Positions 12,301 to 23,129 of a DNA stretch of 64,000 nt are shown piece after piece (the first letter of the stretch is position 1; the number at the start of each line of letters is the position of its first letter). The DNA comes from Limnomonas spitsbergensis. Taxonomy: Eukaryota > Chlorophyta > Chlorophyceae > Chlamydomonadales. Below the pieces are notes generated by a model. That model had not been told where the DNA came from. It was given only the letters and a program-made list of their open reading frames with translations, and did not search any database. The translations under genes and the position numbers were made by a program. The stretch spans positions 1,426,001 to 1,490,000 of the forward strand of contig JAYJMM010000123.1 in assembly GCA_037349105.1 (NCBI GenBank). The letters are read 5' to 3'.

Positions 12301-13700
12301 GAACGGTGCATGCGGGGGAGGCTGTGGTGGGCCGCCGGCAGCCACAGGCTGCGCAGGAGAAACAAATGGGATACGGAATTTATGACGTAAAAAAGGTACC
12401 GTATTACATTAGAAAGCACCGTATTAGATGTGGATTAACAAGACTTTGCTGCATCGTTTAAGCCATCATGGACTGATTTCATGGGATTACACCTGGAGTT
12501 TAGCGGTAGCAAGGGTTTGCAGTGGTGTCACACAGCAACGGGCAGTTGAGGCAGTTACATCACTACACCAGGAGTTACTGAGCACCAGTTGTTTGAAGCA
12601 GTTACACCAGAGTACTAGGGTTAACGCAGTAGCCTGTTCCGCCAGTCAGCGTACTACAAATGTCGTCACAAATACTGTAGCTGGATAATGTAGCTTGCAT
12701 ATGATAAGCACTGCCGTATATGGCCCCACAGGGCAGTACAAAGTGCGTCGTGTGACATGTACCTTCAAGCTCCTTCAGCTGGGTGGGCATCTACTCAGCA
12801 GGGAGACCAGGAGCAGCAGCTGCCTCTTTTTATTGTGGGTTGTTTCAGCATAGGATGCTGCTGGCCGTAGGTCGGTCAAGGTCTGAGTTTGGTTACCATC
12901 GGCCCAGTGGTGGCCGCCCTGTGGCCTGTCAAGGGCGGTCTAGTGCTAACTGCCAGAACACTTTTTAGTTCCTAGGCCAGGCTCTCCCATATGCATTTTT
13001 GAGGGTCCTGAATTAGTTAGGTCCTCGTCCTGACCATCTCCTGATCGGTCAGTGGGATTTTGGTGCCCCCATAGACTGTTTAACTACCTGCAGTGCATCC
13101 CGTGCTCAAACATCCTGAATTATTTGGCTTGAAGTACTGAACATCTCATGATCGGCGGTTGTGGTATCCTACCGAGCGATGTGCACATGCTACTTGCGAT
13201 CGTAACAGGTCTAATGCAGTGCCCTTTCTTGTGGCATACCTATGGACAGCAAAATTGTCGGCGGTCCTGGTATATCTGTATTTGCATGTGCATAATGAAT
13301 AGCACAGGGAGATGAATAAAGTACGAATGCGTAGATGATTCCACACTTATGCTACAGACAGGCACCCGTATGCTACAGGCAGGCACCCTTCCATTATGCG
13401 GTAGAGCCTACCCGCTGTTGTGCACCAGGATGCATCCCAAGCACTACACCCTAGACCCTTGACCCAATCGCTAATCCCAAACCCTAACTGTCAATCCTCT
13501 GCTGCTGCACACCTGTATGCATCCGAGGCAGTTGGTCATGAGGCTGCCTCAAACCCTAACTGTCAATCCTCTGCTGCTGCACACCTGTATGCATCCGAGG
13601 CAGTTGGTCATGAGGCTGCCGCAAGTCATCTCGGGGTTCCATGTCTCAAACTGAGCGGGGGAGACCCCGTAGTACAAGCTAATCAGGCTGCACGTCAGGC
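9362..13700 (-). CDS. Secreted LysM / proline-rich / CAP (PR-1-like) protein, 5' incomplete
   Basis: Exons in transcript order are 13700-13585, 12348-11434, 10988-10905, 10477-10374, 10079-9992 and 9514-9362 (stop at 9364-9362). All have GT-AG borders and consistent phase, giving about 485 residues. The first exon is a LysM-like motif, LISLYYGVSPAQFETWNP, with flanking Cys residues; LysM motifs bind N-acetylglucosamine polymers. Next come about 300 residues of PPPPSPPPP type, a hydroxyproline-rich wall-protein rod. The C-terminal ~142 residues are a CAP/SCP domain: LDRHNMYRTWHGVQALGWSD, CWFEHSDYYYGENLALGF, WYREI, GHFTQLVWAGTSL, GCAIGYCPYG. The CAP metal-site tetrad (His in FEHS, Glu in GEN, Glu in WYRE, His in GHFTQ) is complete. 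The signal peptide exon is not secure. Likely extracellular matrix or secreted; the biochemical function is unknown. Linking the LysM exon to the rest rests on phase and position. Confidence 0.8.
10241..10324 (-). pseudogene. Degenerate copy of the CAP 'GENLALGF' exon
   Basis: Between the two last CAP introns a second copy of the exon at 10374-10477 can be read: GGNLALGFSTFTPEVDVWYK against GENLALGFPSFTPVVDAWYR. The catalytic-site Glu of GEN is Gly here and the FEHS His is lost. There is no donor in the expected place and the frame runs on into the intron. It is either an exon relic or, less likely, an alternative exon. Confidence 0.65.
13479..13622 (-). repeat. 72-bp tandem duplication at the LysM exon 5' splice site
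   Basis: The exon end and donor (minus strand GGATGCATACAG then GTGTGC) exist twice, at 13585-13596 and 72 bp further into the intron at 13513-13524. The unit includes the LysM exon's last ~40 bases. Confidence 0.85.
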
Positions 13701-13749
13701 CTGCAAGCAGCAGTTCATCACAGGGCATTCTGTCAAGGGATACGGACAC

Positions 13750-14170
13750 AGGGTGTAGCCGGGTGCTTTCTCGCATGGTGATGGGTTTAGAGTCCAGGGC
13801 AAAGGCTGCAGGGTTAAGGGTTCAGGATTAAATTACCGTAAAACGGGTTTGACTCGGCGTTTAATTAATCATTTTTGGAGGTGCGCGGAGTGGTGTGCGA
13901 CAGAATATAAATTGACAACTTTTTGGGGGGAGCGCGGAGTACCGGCAGTGTTTCCGGCACCAAATATAAAAACATCAACTGCGCATGCGCGGAGTAGGGT
14001 ACTTTTTGCCTGTGCGACGAATTTGATACAGTAGTTCTCAATAGGGGTACGCGGACCTTATCCCCTTTTAAAGTACCGGGTAATGTAGAAATAAGATAAT
14101 CCTGAACTGGGTAAGGTCAAATCCCTCCCATCGTGGGTGGGGTCTGCCTCAATATAAAGCATGCACATGG
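13750..14170. repeat. Degenerate ~50-60-bp repeats
   Basis: The motif GCGCGGAGT recurs at about 13883, 13932 and 13987, with a weaker copy at about 14049. Each is followed by an AT-rich stretch such as GAATATAAATTGACAAC. No coding sense is seen. It lies inside or upstream of the LysM/CAP gene on the minus strand. Confidence 0.45.
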
Positions 14171-14174
14171 TGCC

Positions 14175-14900
14175 TCCATTACAGTTGAATCAATTTCCTT
14201 CTTCCCTTCTTCCCTGTTTCATTCTTGCCCAATCTCTTCTTCCCTGCTCCCATCGTTCCCACTTCCTCGTTCCCCGCTCCCTCCTTTATTGCTCCCTCCC
14301 TCTTCGCCCCTTCATCTCCGCTTCTTTCTTCTCCGCTCCCTCCCTCTGGGCAGCCTGCCACCCGCTCCCTACTTCCTAGCCCCTTCTTCCCTGCTCCTTC
14401 CCTCACCCTCGTCTTCCCTGCACCTTCCTTCCCTCCCCCCTTTCTTCTATTTGGCTCCCTCCCTCCTCCCCCCTTCTTCCCTCTTTCTCACGCCCCCCCC
14501 CCCCTCCCTTCCCTTCTTCCCCGCTTCTTACTGCCCAGCTCCCTTCCTCCCTCTCCCTTCTTCCTGGCCCTATCTTCACCTCCCCCTTCTTCTCCCCTCC
14601 CTTCTCCTGATATACCAATGCGTGTGTTGTACCAAAGCGTGTGAGGCCATGCTCGTGCTGGGAAATAAACAACTACTTCTTCCCTGCACCCATCGTCGTC
14701 CTCCCCTGTACTCCCAGGTTCGGACTTCCTCCTCCACATTCCCCTCAGGTTCCTCCTCTCCTTCTTCAAGCTCCCTGCCCTCCCACTCCTGCCTCTCTCA
14801 CCCTCCTCCCCATTCCCCTCTCTTCCCTTCCCTCTCTCACTCCCTCTCTTTCACCCCTGTCCTCTCCCTCCTCCACCTCCTTCCTCCCTTACTGCCTGCC
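14175..14900. repeat. Polypyrimidine low-complexity tract
   Basis: About 700 bases are almost entirely C and T on the + strand (TTCCCTGCTCC-type units). The open frames across it are Ser/Pro/Leu-rich or Arg/Glu/Gly-rich composition artefacts. On the minus strand it is purine-rich and could be intron of the LysM/CAP gene. Confidence 0.7.
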
Positions 14901-14934
14901 TCACCAGGGCTCAGGAAGACGACACGTTGGCAGT

Positions 14935-15100
14935 AGCTCCAGTTGAGTGTGGGACAGGTCCCTGAGGTGAGACCAGGGAACCCCGATAGGGCAACAACTG
15001 TGGCAAGCGCGAGCGCTAGGCGCGTCCGGGACAGGGATGCTGGACGGCAGGTTGCTGCATCGGCTGCGGCAACAGCATGTTTGCCGCTGAGCTTGCCACT
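14935..15100 (-). other. Possible signal-peptide exon of the LysM/CAP gene
   Basis: The minus strand reads RTRLALALATVVALSGFPGL followed by TSGTCPTLNWSYCQ, which looks like a secretory leader and a Cys-containing mature N-terminus. It ends one base into a codon, which matches the phase needed by the LysM exon at 13700. No good start codon or strong donor (GTGTCG) is seen, so this is only a candidate. Confidence 0.3.
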
Positions 15101-17869
15101 GCAGGGCTCCGATGGGCAAGGTTGGAGCTGTGCGCACGAAGTTGATGGGGGGCAGCATGATGAGGGATTCTGCTGCATCGGCATCGTGTGCGTTTGCGCG
15201 TTCGTATAGCTGCCCTCTCTGCATGTGCGCCTGTCTTGTTGTCGCTGCGTCGATGATGTGCTGGATGTATGCGCAGCGATGCTAGCAGGAACGGTGAGGT
15301 TCGGTTTTGCCAAGTCTGCTGCCCCAGGTTTTGTAGCGCTTCCTCTGCAGGTTGAAGTATCACCCCCGATATCACCCCAGAAGCCGGGCAGCATATCTTC
15401 TGCTGCACAGCTGCGGTTGCGGTTGCAGCCCCGATGTCGCTGTCGCCTGCTGCAGCAGACGTGCTGATACGCGAAGTCACCACAGTTTCAGGCAGAATTG
15501 CCCTTTACCTGCGCATGATCAGTAGGGACGAAATGGGAGGCGGTCTGTCAGGCTGGCAGGAGTGCAACATCTGAGATGTCTGGTTGCATGATCCGCCCCG
15601 CCGATGCATGCATTCGTCAGCTTGAAGGATACGACAGGGCAACCCAAGAAGCATGCGATGCAGCCACCAGGAGTTTGTCTGCGTCCCTCGTGTGTTCTAG
15701 GATGGGAAAATGTGCGCACCGAGATGTGCATTACCGACTCGGCATCGGCTGTGCATGTGGAGGTGAGGGTGGTGGGGGCAATATCGGGCGATCTACACGC
15801 CTCTCCTGCCTCCTGTGCCCAGCGAGTGTAAGCTCGTGCTTTTATTCGAGATGGATCAACGGTTTAGATCCTCACTTAGAATGCGGCGAGAGGCGTAGAC
15901 TATCAGACACGTGCGGCGATGTTCTTGGCATGTGGATGCGGGAGCAACAGGATGTACTGCCACATGTGCATCAATTTGTACCACCGTATGTAGTCAGGAG
16001 CCTCGCCCGAGCCCGCCCGACCCACAGCACGTTTCTGATTGGGACCCCGGAAAAAACGTGTACGACGGTCTTCTGGTCTTCAGGAAGTTCCCAGGTGTGG
16101 TGTTTCTGCAAACAACCCGGAGCCAGACACCGGAACGTGAGGGCGCGTAATCTTGCGTGGTTCAGGGTTTACTGCGATATTGCCGAATGTGTGCCTAAAA
16201 GTTATCTGCGCTGTTGCTGCTGCTTCTGCTTCTGCTGATGATGATAATGATGATGATAGGGATGACTCGATCGCGGAGTAGTGGCCAAGGCCGAGGCGGG
16301 CCGCGGCCTTTCTGCAGGGCGGCCCCCAAGACTACCATCCGATAAGATCATGGGAAGAAAAATGCGGCGATTCTTATTTGCCTTTCGAAGGCCTAAATAC
16401 ACTCCGGGTCCTTTGGAATTTCCGGGGAGGGGGGGGGGGTGGTCTCCGGAAAAACAAGAGACGTACTGTACTACTCTTGGTGGTCTAAAGGGCCCGGAGA
16501 TTTTCCGGGGTGCAGTGTTTCAGCTCAAAACAACCCGGAAACAGCCCGGAAAGTTTCCCAGGTCCAATCAGAAACGTGCTGCCAGACTCGGTGACGGTGA
16601 CGCCCATCAGCACATGACAGACCTTACCGTCTTCGCGTATCACGTAACTGGAAACCTTAAGGGAATTTGGAAGGGATGATGTGCCGATGCGACATTTATG
16701 ACGAATCCGAACCATGACCGAACCATAACGTCAAAGTTCTTAACACCGTGATTCTAGCGTTCAACATATGTTAAGCTGTTTCTCTGAGCTCAATGTGCTT
16801 GAGGAAGAGGCTCTGGACTTCTTACTTGATTTACAACCATAGGGATCCAGACAGGACCCAGGTGCGTACGTGGCCTGGTGCCAATTTCCCGCTGCCCTTC
16901 TCGGTTTCGGCGCATTTGACGATTTTTGCGGTCGATGGTCGTCGGGCCTGATCTCGGCAGAATGCATGTATTACTATTTGCAACATGGTATGCAGATATG
17001 GCATGCGTCGTCCAAGACGTCACGAGGCCACAGCGGGCGGGATAATAGCCCGCAGGGGTCGTTCTTTATAGTATCGGTGTATGTGATGACTATTGTTGTG
17101 CACTACGATTTTGTCGTGCTTGCAGCCATCCATCAAGAACGAGCAAAGAGTATCCTCTATGACGATGCCCCATGCACCCACTCTTGCCCCATGCAACTTG
17201 AACCTTGCTACCTAAGCTACAGAAGCAGATATTAATTTGAATTGCATTATCATGTATTAATCATCACCCATGCACCAAACGCCCATTTGCATTCACCATC
17301 GGCATTTTCTGATCCTATTATTGTGATAAGAAGAACATACTACCGGTAGTCTCTCAACATGATGAAAACAACCTGACGTATGGACTGTGGGAGCTTGAAC
17401 GAGTAGTGTTGCAATAGATGTGGCAGGCATGGGAGAACAACATGTGAGGGATGCATTTTATTCTCAGGCATGAGGCCCTGGCATGGCTAGCATGGCTGGG
17501 TGAATGATTTCAGACCTAACTCCTACTTGGATGAAGGGCGCCATGGGTAGACCACAGCGGGACCGACATATATCGTACCATGTTGCGCACAAATTGTCGC
17601 TCAATGTAGCGATGTGCCATTCAATGGGCAGGGATCGTGCCACTCGGACAAAAAGATCTAGATGTGTGCGAGGCACGCTAGCGGGTACTTACCCCCGTGC
17701 GTGTACGCTACACTAAAGGTGAAGAAACAGCATAGTGACATGCAACACACTCGCCATGCCTTAAGAGGGCACGACTACAAGTGTCAGCCGTGGCGCCGCC
17801 TTTTCTTGTTTGGTGTGGATTATTGGCCTTGCACCACAACGTGAAAGGCAGGCGTCTGTTGGTGATCAG
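15101..17869. other. Intergenic region, no gene recognised
   Basis: No domain signature was found on either strand. The longest open frame (15576-16238, +) has an atypical Cys/Arg-rich composition and overlaps an inverted-repeat element. (CTGCTT)n microsatellite sequence is at 16213-16240. Confidence 0.4.
16025..16581. mobile_element. Element bounded by ~21-bp inverted repeats
   Basis: The left end CAGCACGTTTCTGATTGGGA (16025) and the right end (16561-16581) are reverse complements apart from one base. Further inside, both arms hold GTTGTTTGC/GTTGTTTTG and CCGG-rich segments that are loosely complementary. The size (~557 bp) and lack of coding capacity suggest a non-autonomous DNA transposon (MITE-like). 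I see no convincing target-site duplication. Confidence 0.45.
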
Positions 17870-18345
17870 TAGTGGTGAGAATGGGGTGGGGTTGCCTAAC
17901 TAGGAAGGGCAGACAAAAAAAGAAGGAAAGGGGTAGATAAGGTGAAATGGCAGACAAAAGGCTGGAAAGGAAAGGCAAAGGAAGTTCCAGCCTCTGACAA
18001 CGTTTACGCCTCATCGATATCGAACACGTCTTCCTCAAAACCAGGGCATCCCAACCAAGCTTGCCCTGGTACAAAACGGAAAGGTTTCTAGCACCGTTCG
18101 GGGGACCTGCCCATCCCCGCTCCCTAAGTTGATCATGCATGCTGGGGCATTGAAAGCATGCATGCAACACGTCCTCCACATGCTCGCCGTCTCCCCTAGC
18201 CCAGCATCGCTGGCAACACCGGTTGTCAAGCTGCTGACCACTGCGCCCTCCTCTAGTCTTGGCCGTGTTGACAGCGCCGAGCCGTAGCCTTAAGTTCGTG
18301 CGCTCGCAAGCACACTACCTTGTGCTGGTGCGGCCCCTGGCCTGC
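17870..18345 (-). mobile_element. 5'-truncated LINE copy
   Basis: Minus-strand translation shows the C-terminal zinc-finger region of a non-LTR retrotransposon reverse transcriptase ORF: CCQRCWARGDGEHVEDVLHA, then CFQCPSMHDQLRERGW. The Cys-Cys-His-Cys spacing is C-x2-C-x13-H-x4-C. The reading frame is interrupted and the reverse transcriptase domain is missing. Confidence 0.7.
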
Positions 18346-18374
18346 GCAAGGACGGCGCATAGGTACAACTCGTG

Positions 18375-18595
18375 TCTCGTGAAAGTCAGTGGCACCATCC
18401 AGGGGACCTGCTCATCTCGACTCCCTTTTCTTCTCCTGGATACTATAGGGGGGGGGGCACATGATGTAAACATGCAGCGCATCATCCCCATTATCGCCAT
18501 ATCCCTAGACCAGCATCAATGGCAACTACGCTCTTCGCCGCATACCATTGCGCGGTCCTCAAGTGTAGACCATGCTGACTGCGCCTAAAGTTTGG
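18375..18595 (-). mobile_element. Decayed LINE fragment
   Basis: At nucleotide level it parallels the copies at 22.2 and 18.1 kb (GGGGACCTGCTCATC, ATGCAGCGCATCATCC, CGGTCCTCAAGTGTAGACC), with many substitutions and no open frame. Confidence 0.55.
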
Positions 18596-18599
18596 GGGG

Positions 18600-19284
18600 C
18601 TGGGCGGTCTGGCTCTGGGATGTTTTACAGGTGTGTGATGCACTTCTCTGGTCGACCTTCCTGCTCATTCCTACCCACACTCAGAGAATCCAAGCCTCTT
18701 CAGCATGCCATAGCCTACAGGCTGCCCAACCCTGCTCCTGGCGTTCTTAAACTCAAATTCTGCTGTGCCATCGGTGGCAGGGTGTTCCTGTTCTGCGCCC
18801 GGGTGCCTCCGCAGCGCATGCAAAAGCTTGTTGCATGTGCCACCACATAACGGCGATCTGTGGCCTCGCCTGGTTGTTGTTCGTCCAAGTCCACGCCCCT
18901 TGACTGTCCTGACACTCCGGGAAATGCTAAATGCATGGCATGTCATGAGGACAAAGAGTTTTTGGGTCAGGATCTGATGAGACCAGACCGAAATAACACA
19001 GCAAGCATTGCTTTATGTAATGCAAAAATCAGGACGGCCAATACTGCGTGACCGCTTCTTGGTCTAGACGGTGGAAAGACGGAAAGTAGACAATAGAAGG
19101 AGCAAGATCTGACTGACTGACGTGTTTCATGACGATCGAATGCCATGGGGGTGGCAGAAAACATGGTTCAATGACGTCAGCTCCCCGTGACCCCTGTCCT
19201 GGATGACATCCTGCCGTGACAGGATGACATTATGACATACAACTTCGGATGGACACCTACAGCATCGCGAGCCTTTCTATTGCA
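18600..19284. other. Intergenic region upstream of the CONSTANS-like gene
   Basis: No gene recognised. A 91-codon minus-strand open frame (18671-18946) has no family signature. The part next to the CONSTANS-like gene probably contains its promoter. Confidence 0.4.
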
Positions 19285-19292
19285 TATATAAT
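19285..19292 (+). promoter_or_regulatory. Candidate TATA box
   Basis: TATATAAT lies about 320 bp before the CONSTANS-like start codon on the same strand, within otherwise mixed sequence. It would imply a 5' UTR of about 290 bases if unspliced. The assignment is positional only. Confidence 0.35.
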
Positions 19293-19609
19293 CGTTCAAA
19301 AATACTGGGCAGTGCCCATTAGCCTGTTCCAGAAAGCCCACCCAGCTTATTTTCAACGGTGAGCAGGTGCCCCAAAATCACTCTGAAGTTCACCACGTGT
19401 ACCCTACTTTTCACCACCCTCACCCCACCCTTCTACTAGAACCACCTACGTCCTCACATCGCTTATCCTAATACCATTTGGCACCCAAAAGTGAATCCAA
19501 GATTCCAAGGCCTCCAAGTTTATCACACGCTCACGCCTTTTGTCAAGAAACTCTCCTCAAGCCACCTCTGCCTTTGCCAACGTTTTTGAACAAGTGCCTT
19601 TCGGCGATC

Positions 19610-21173
19610 ATGTCCAAGAACTGCCAAGTTTGCGCCGCTGCTGCCACCCATTTCTGCACCAACGACGAGGGTATGATTGCCTTGGGGGGTCGGCATGAGT
19701 GGGGTTCTTACAGGCGTTTCTGTCTAGACACGCTGGTGGGCAACATACAGCTGGTCGATTATGTCTGTGCCCCTTTCTCGACATTTTCGTCATTGAAGCT
19801 TGAACCTCGCCTCTTACTAAAATGCATGTTTGTTGCCCCATCCCCCAGCCTTCCTCTGTGGCCCTTGCAACCTGAGTATTCACTCTGCCAACATCTTGGC
19901 GTCAAGGCACAAAGTTATGCCTATCGACGAGTATCTTTCAGATCAGGTATGCGGCCTTAGCCAGGGTTGTTCCGCGTGGGATGCTGCAGGTCCTCGGTCT
20001 TGGTCTCTTCGTATAGGAAGCAGCGAGACATTTCATCGCCAAAACGGTGTGCATCGACATGAACAGCGAAGACAAAAAAGGCAACTAACGCGTTGACGTG
20101 ACGTAATTCTTCTGACCTGCGTTCGCAGAGTCGCCCAGGCCACAGCCAAACATCTGCAAGTCCGACCCCTTTTGCCGTCTCCGAGACGGAGGGTGTATCT
20201 TTGACCGGCACTGAAGGAGTTGTGCCAGTGCTTGACACCTCGGTGCTGCCCAGGGCCACTTCAAACACATTCGGCAATGATTTCGAGGTAATCTCACCTC
20301 GAAGTCCACGTCAATGAATCCACCCCTGAAATGAATGCTTTCTCTATCCCGTCCGAAATGTCGTGGATCTCACCTGCCATGGTGACAATCCTATTACAGA
20401 TGTTCGACCTGGGCGACTCCTGGTTGGACAAGTTTGACGGGAGCAACCTGTTTGACTTCGGCGACGTGATGGCGGAAGAAGCCGAGGGTGAGTCTTCGCA
20501 AAGCCAGCACGGTCTGTTGTTGTTGTTCTGTAGGTTCAGGCCTCAAAATTCTAGTGAAGTCAAACTCTCTCTTACGGTCTGCCCTCCCAAATTGCCTCCA
20601 GGCTTCGGTTTGGTGCCCACCATGAGCCCTGCAGCCAACGACGCAGCTGCTGACTTCCCCACGGTCCCCTCTATGGAAGGGTTCAGCTTCAAGATTATGA
20701 GCGACGAGGAGGATGATATGCATGAGCTGTTGGTCCCCAACATGATGGGTCCCTTTCCCTCAGTCTCCAACGAGGAGTTCCAGGATGTGTCTGTGGCAGC
20801 AGCGCCTGTAGCCCAGCCCGCATTCCGCTTGCCGCTGCCTTCAGCCCCGACACCCCTTATGTCGATGGCGCCGCACCACCGCGTTGTGCAGGGTGTCACT
20901 TTCCAGATGCCAGCCCCCATTGCTAAGATCAGCCATCAGCAGGCATCGATTAACCGTGCGGAGCGCGTTGCGCTGTACCGCGAGAAGCGCAAGACCCGCA
21001 AGTTTGAGAAGACAATCCGATACGCATCACGGAAGGCTTATGCAGAGGTCCGCCCGCGAATTAAGGGTCGCTTCGCCAAGCCTGGCGAGCTGGCAGCCAT
21101 GGCGCAGGCTTCCATGGCAGCAGCCATGGGTGGCCTGATGGAGGATGAGGATGCAGTTGTGCCATGCTTTTAA
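19610..21173 (+). CDS. CONSTANS-like B-box/CCT transcriptional regulator
   Basis: Exons 19610-19670, 19849-19946, 20129-20287, 20400-20487 and 20602-21173 have GT-AG introns and join to 978 nt, giving 325 residues. An N-terminal B-box zinc finger spans residues 5-41: [12 protein letters not shown], then CGPCNLSIH, then ASRH, with the C-x2-C-x7-C-x7-C-x2-C-x4-H-x8-H spacing. The middle is acidic and Ser/Thr/Pro-rich (for example [12 protein letters not shown]). A CCT domain covers about residues 253-297 with [20 protein letters not shown] and [15 protein letters not shown], almost the plant consensus. B-box/CCT proteins act in the nucleus in photoperiod and circadian output; CCT binds NF-Y subunits and DNA. 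I see only one B-box, whereas many plant CONSTANS proteins have two. The ATG chosen is the first in frame immediately before the B-box. No junction-duplication arrays are present in its short introns. Confidence 0.93.
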
Positions 21174-22199
21174 ATTGATGACCACTGTGTCTTGAGTTCT
21201 TGATGTTTTTGTGCTGGGCGCACTCGCAAGAATAAGGTGGAATAAATGATAATGAAAGGTACTGAATATGAACTGAGGTGTGTGGTTAAGATCGTGTGCG
21301 CCCTGCCATTTTCACAGGCAGGTTGAAGCACTCCTTTTTTGACCACCCGTCCGCCCTGTTTGCCTGCAATGATAGGCAACCAGAAAGGTTGGGATCTAGA
21401 ACCTTCTGATGCCTTCTGTAGGGAAGAGAGTGAAGGTTGAGCCTTAGAGATGTTGTGCGCAGATGAATGCAGCTGTTTTAGCTGTGCGCCTGGGGGAGAG
21501 TTGAGTGAAATGAGAGAGGATCTGTCCAACACAAGGGTTGCGAGCTGTCCCCTGGTGCACAAAGTATTTTTTTCTGCCGTCTGATGGCCCATACTGTGCC
21601 TTGTCTAAATGGGGAGATCTGTTTGGGTTGCCAGATGTTAACTGTTGAGACTAGCCCCGAGTCTGTTCGCAAGGGGAGTCGGGGATTATTTTGCCCCTGC
21701 CCACACAACACCCAAGGCTTGTCCCTGTGGTCGTGGATAGGGGCTTTAGGATAACTTTTCTTTTCATACCTTATTCCTGTATATCGAGTATCTACAGTGT
21801 AGCCCTGGGTGGTGGCTTCAGGCCCCCCCACACACTCGTATGAGTCATGGTTTTTGAATTGGCCATGTACTGATCTGTATTTGTAGGACTGCAGCTCGGC
21901 TCGGTGTAATTTCCTTTGCTGAGAACCAGCTGTCCCTGTGATTGGCCTCGCTTGCTATTGAGCTGTGGTTCACCACCAGGGGAGAGATAGAGAAGGTTGC
22001 CCACTCCATAGATTTTTTGTTTCTCATATGTTGTGTCACACATGTTTACTACTACTGTTGCTGAAGGTAGTCCACACTGACTTCCATAAGTTTCCGTGCT
22101 TGGGTTAGTTGTCTGTTCAGCAATGCTGCATCCGAGTTGTGGGGCCCGAATTCAAGACTCAGTTAACCTCAATGTAAATGTAACGTGACTAGTTATTGG
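21174..22199. other. 3' flank of the CONSTANS-like gene
   Basis: No gene recognised. The 3' UTR is probably here. TGTAA, the usual green-algal polyadenylation signal, occurs twice at about 22171-22182, just before a LINE copy. Shorter transcripts ending earlier cannot be excluded. Confidence 0.4.
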
Positions 22200-23085
22200 A
22201 GCAATGACATAACACTAGTGGGCCTTGCTCTAAAAGTCTAGGCCGCGTAAGCGCCCAATTGTCTTGTCGGAAAAAATGGAGAGACAGGACAAAATAATGG
22301 AAAAAACTACCCTCCCCTACAAAACTAGGCCTCAACAAACCGAACGACGTCCTCAACAAAAGTCAGGGCCACCCATCCAAGCCTGCCCTGGTATAACGGA
22401 TGAAAGTCTGTGGCACCTTCCGGGGGGCCTGGCCTGTCCAATCTCTCTCTCTAAACCTCTCCTTCATGCTGAGGCACTGGAAGCAGACATGCAGCGCATC
22501 CTCCACATGCTCGCCATCTCCCCTTGCCCAACACCGCTGACAGCACCGTCCGTCACAGCGCTGTCCTCGAGTGTCAGCTGTACTGACGGCGCCGAGCCGC
22601 AGCCTTAAGTTCGTGCGCACGCAAGCACACTCCCTTCGACTGGTGCGGCCCCTGGCCTGCGCCCCCCGTAGACTGAAACCAGGTGCGGTAAGCCGCCGTA
22701 GACCGATGTTCAGTGGCAGGATCTCTGGGGTCCCCTCTGCCAGCTGCATCCAGCTGCGCCCGCTCGTATGCTGCATCAACTAGCGCCAGCACCTCTAGGA
22801 CATACAGCGGCTGTAGGTCAGTCGCTGTCTGACGCAGTTTGGGGACAGCTCCAGCTCCTCCAAAGCACCTAGCAATTCCCTGCACCAATTGCGCCCTCCG
22901 GTGCTCTGTCTGACAGCAAGCTCCATGTCGGCTGCTATGGCTGCAGCCATGAGTGGGCTGTCTTGCTGTGCTGTTGGTGCGACCGCGGCGTTGTAGAAGC
23001 GAAGCACATGCTGCCACCAACTTCGCTGTAATGGCTGGATCTGCAGCTCCCTCATGACCCCCCAACTGGCACTCTGGCAGCGGAC
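22200..23085 (-). mobile_element. 5'-truncated LINE copy (best preserved)
   Basis: Minus strand. The 3' tail begins at about 22207 (reverse complement of the GGCGCC / GGCCTAGAC / AGCAAGGCCCA tail). Coding remnants read CQRCWARGDGEHVEDALHVC followed by FQCLSMKERFRERDW, a C-terminal zinc finger of a non-LTR retrotransposon ORF2. Upstream is an in-frame segment of the same protein in a second frame (SWWQHVLRFYNAA; GALEELELSPNCVRQ). Frameshifts separate the parts and the reverse transcriptase itself is absent. Confidence 0.75.
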
Positions 23086-23129
23086 TGAGGTAGCAATGTG
23101 ATGACGATTTATTTAACCTCTACCACCCC

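Noticed and set aside
11472..12390. Gly/Arg-rich + strand open frames
   Set aside because: Antisense of the proline-rich rod of the LysM/CAP gene; pure composition shadow.
14133..14936. 267-codon Ser/Pro/Leu-rich + strand open frame
   Set aside because: Polypyrimidine tract with no domain; all three + frames are long and similar in composition.
15576..16238. 220-codon + strand open frame
   Set aside because: No recognisable domain, atypical Cys/Arg composition, overlaps the inverted-repeat element; insufficient support for a gene.
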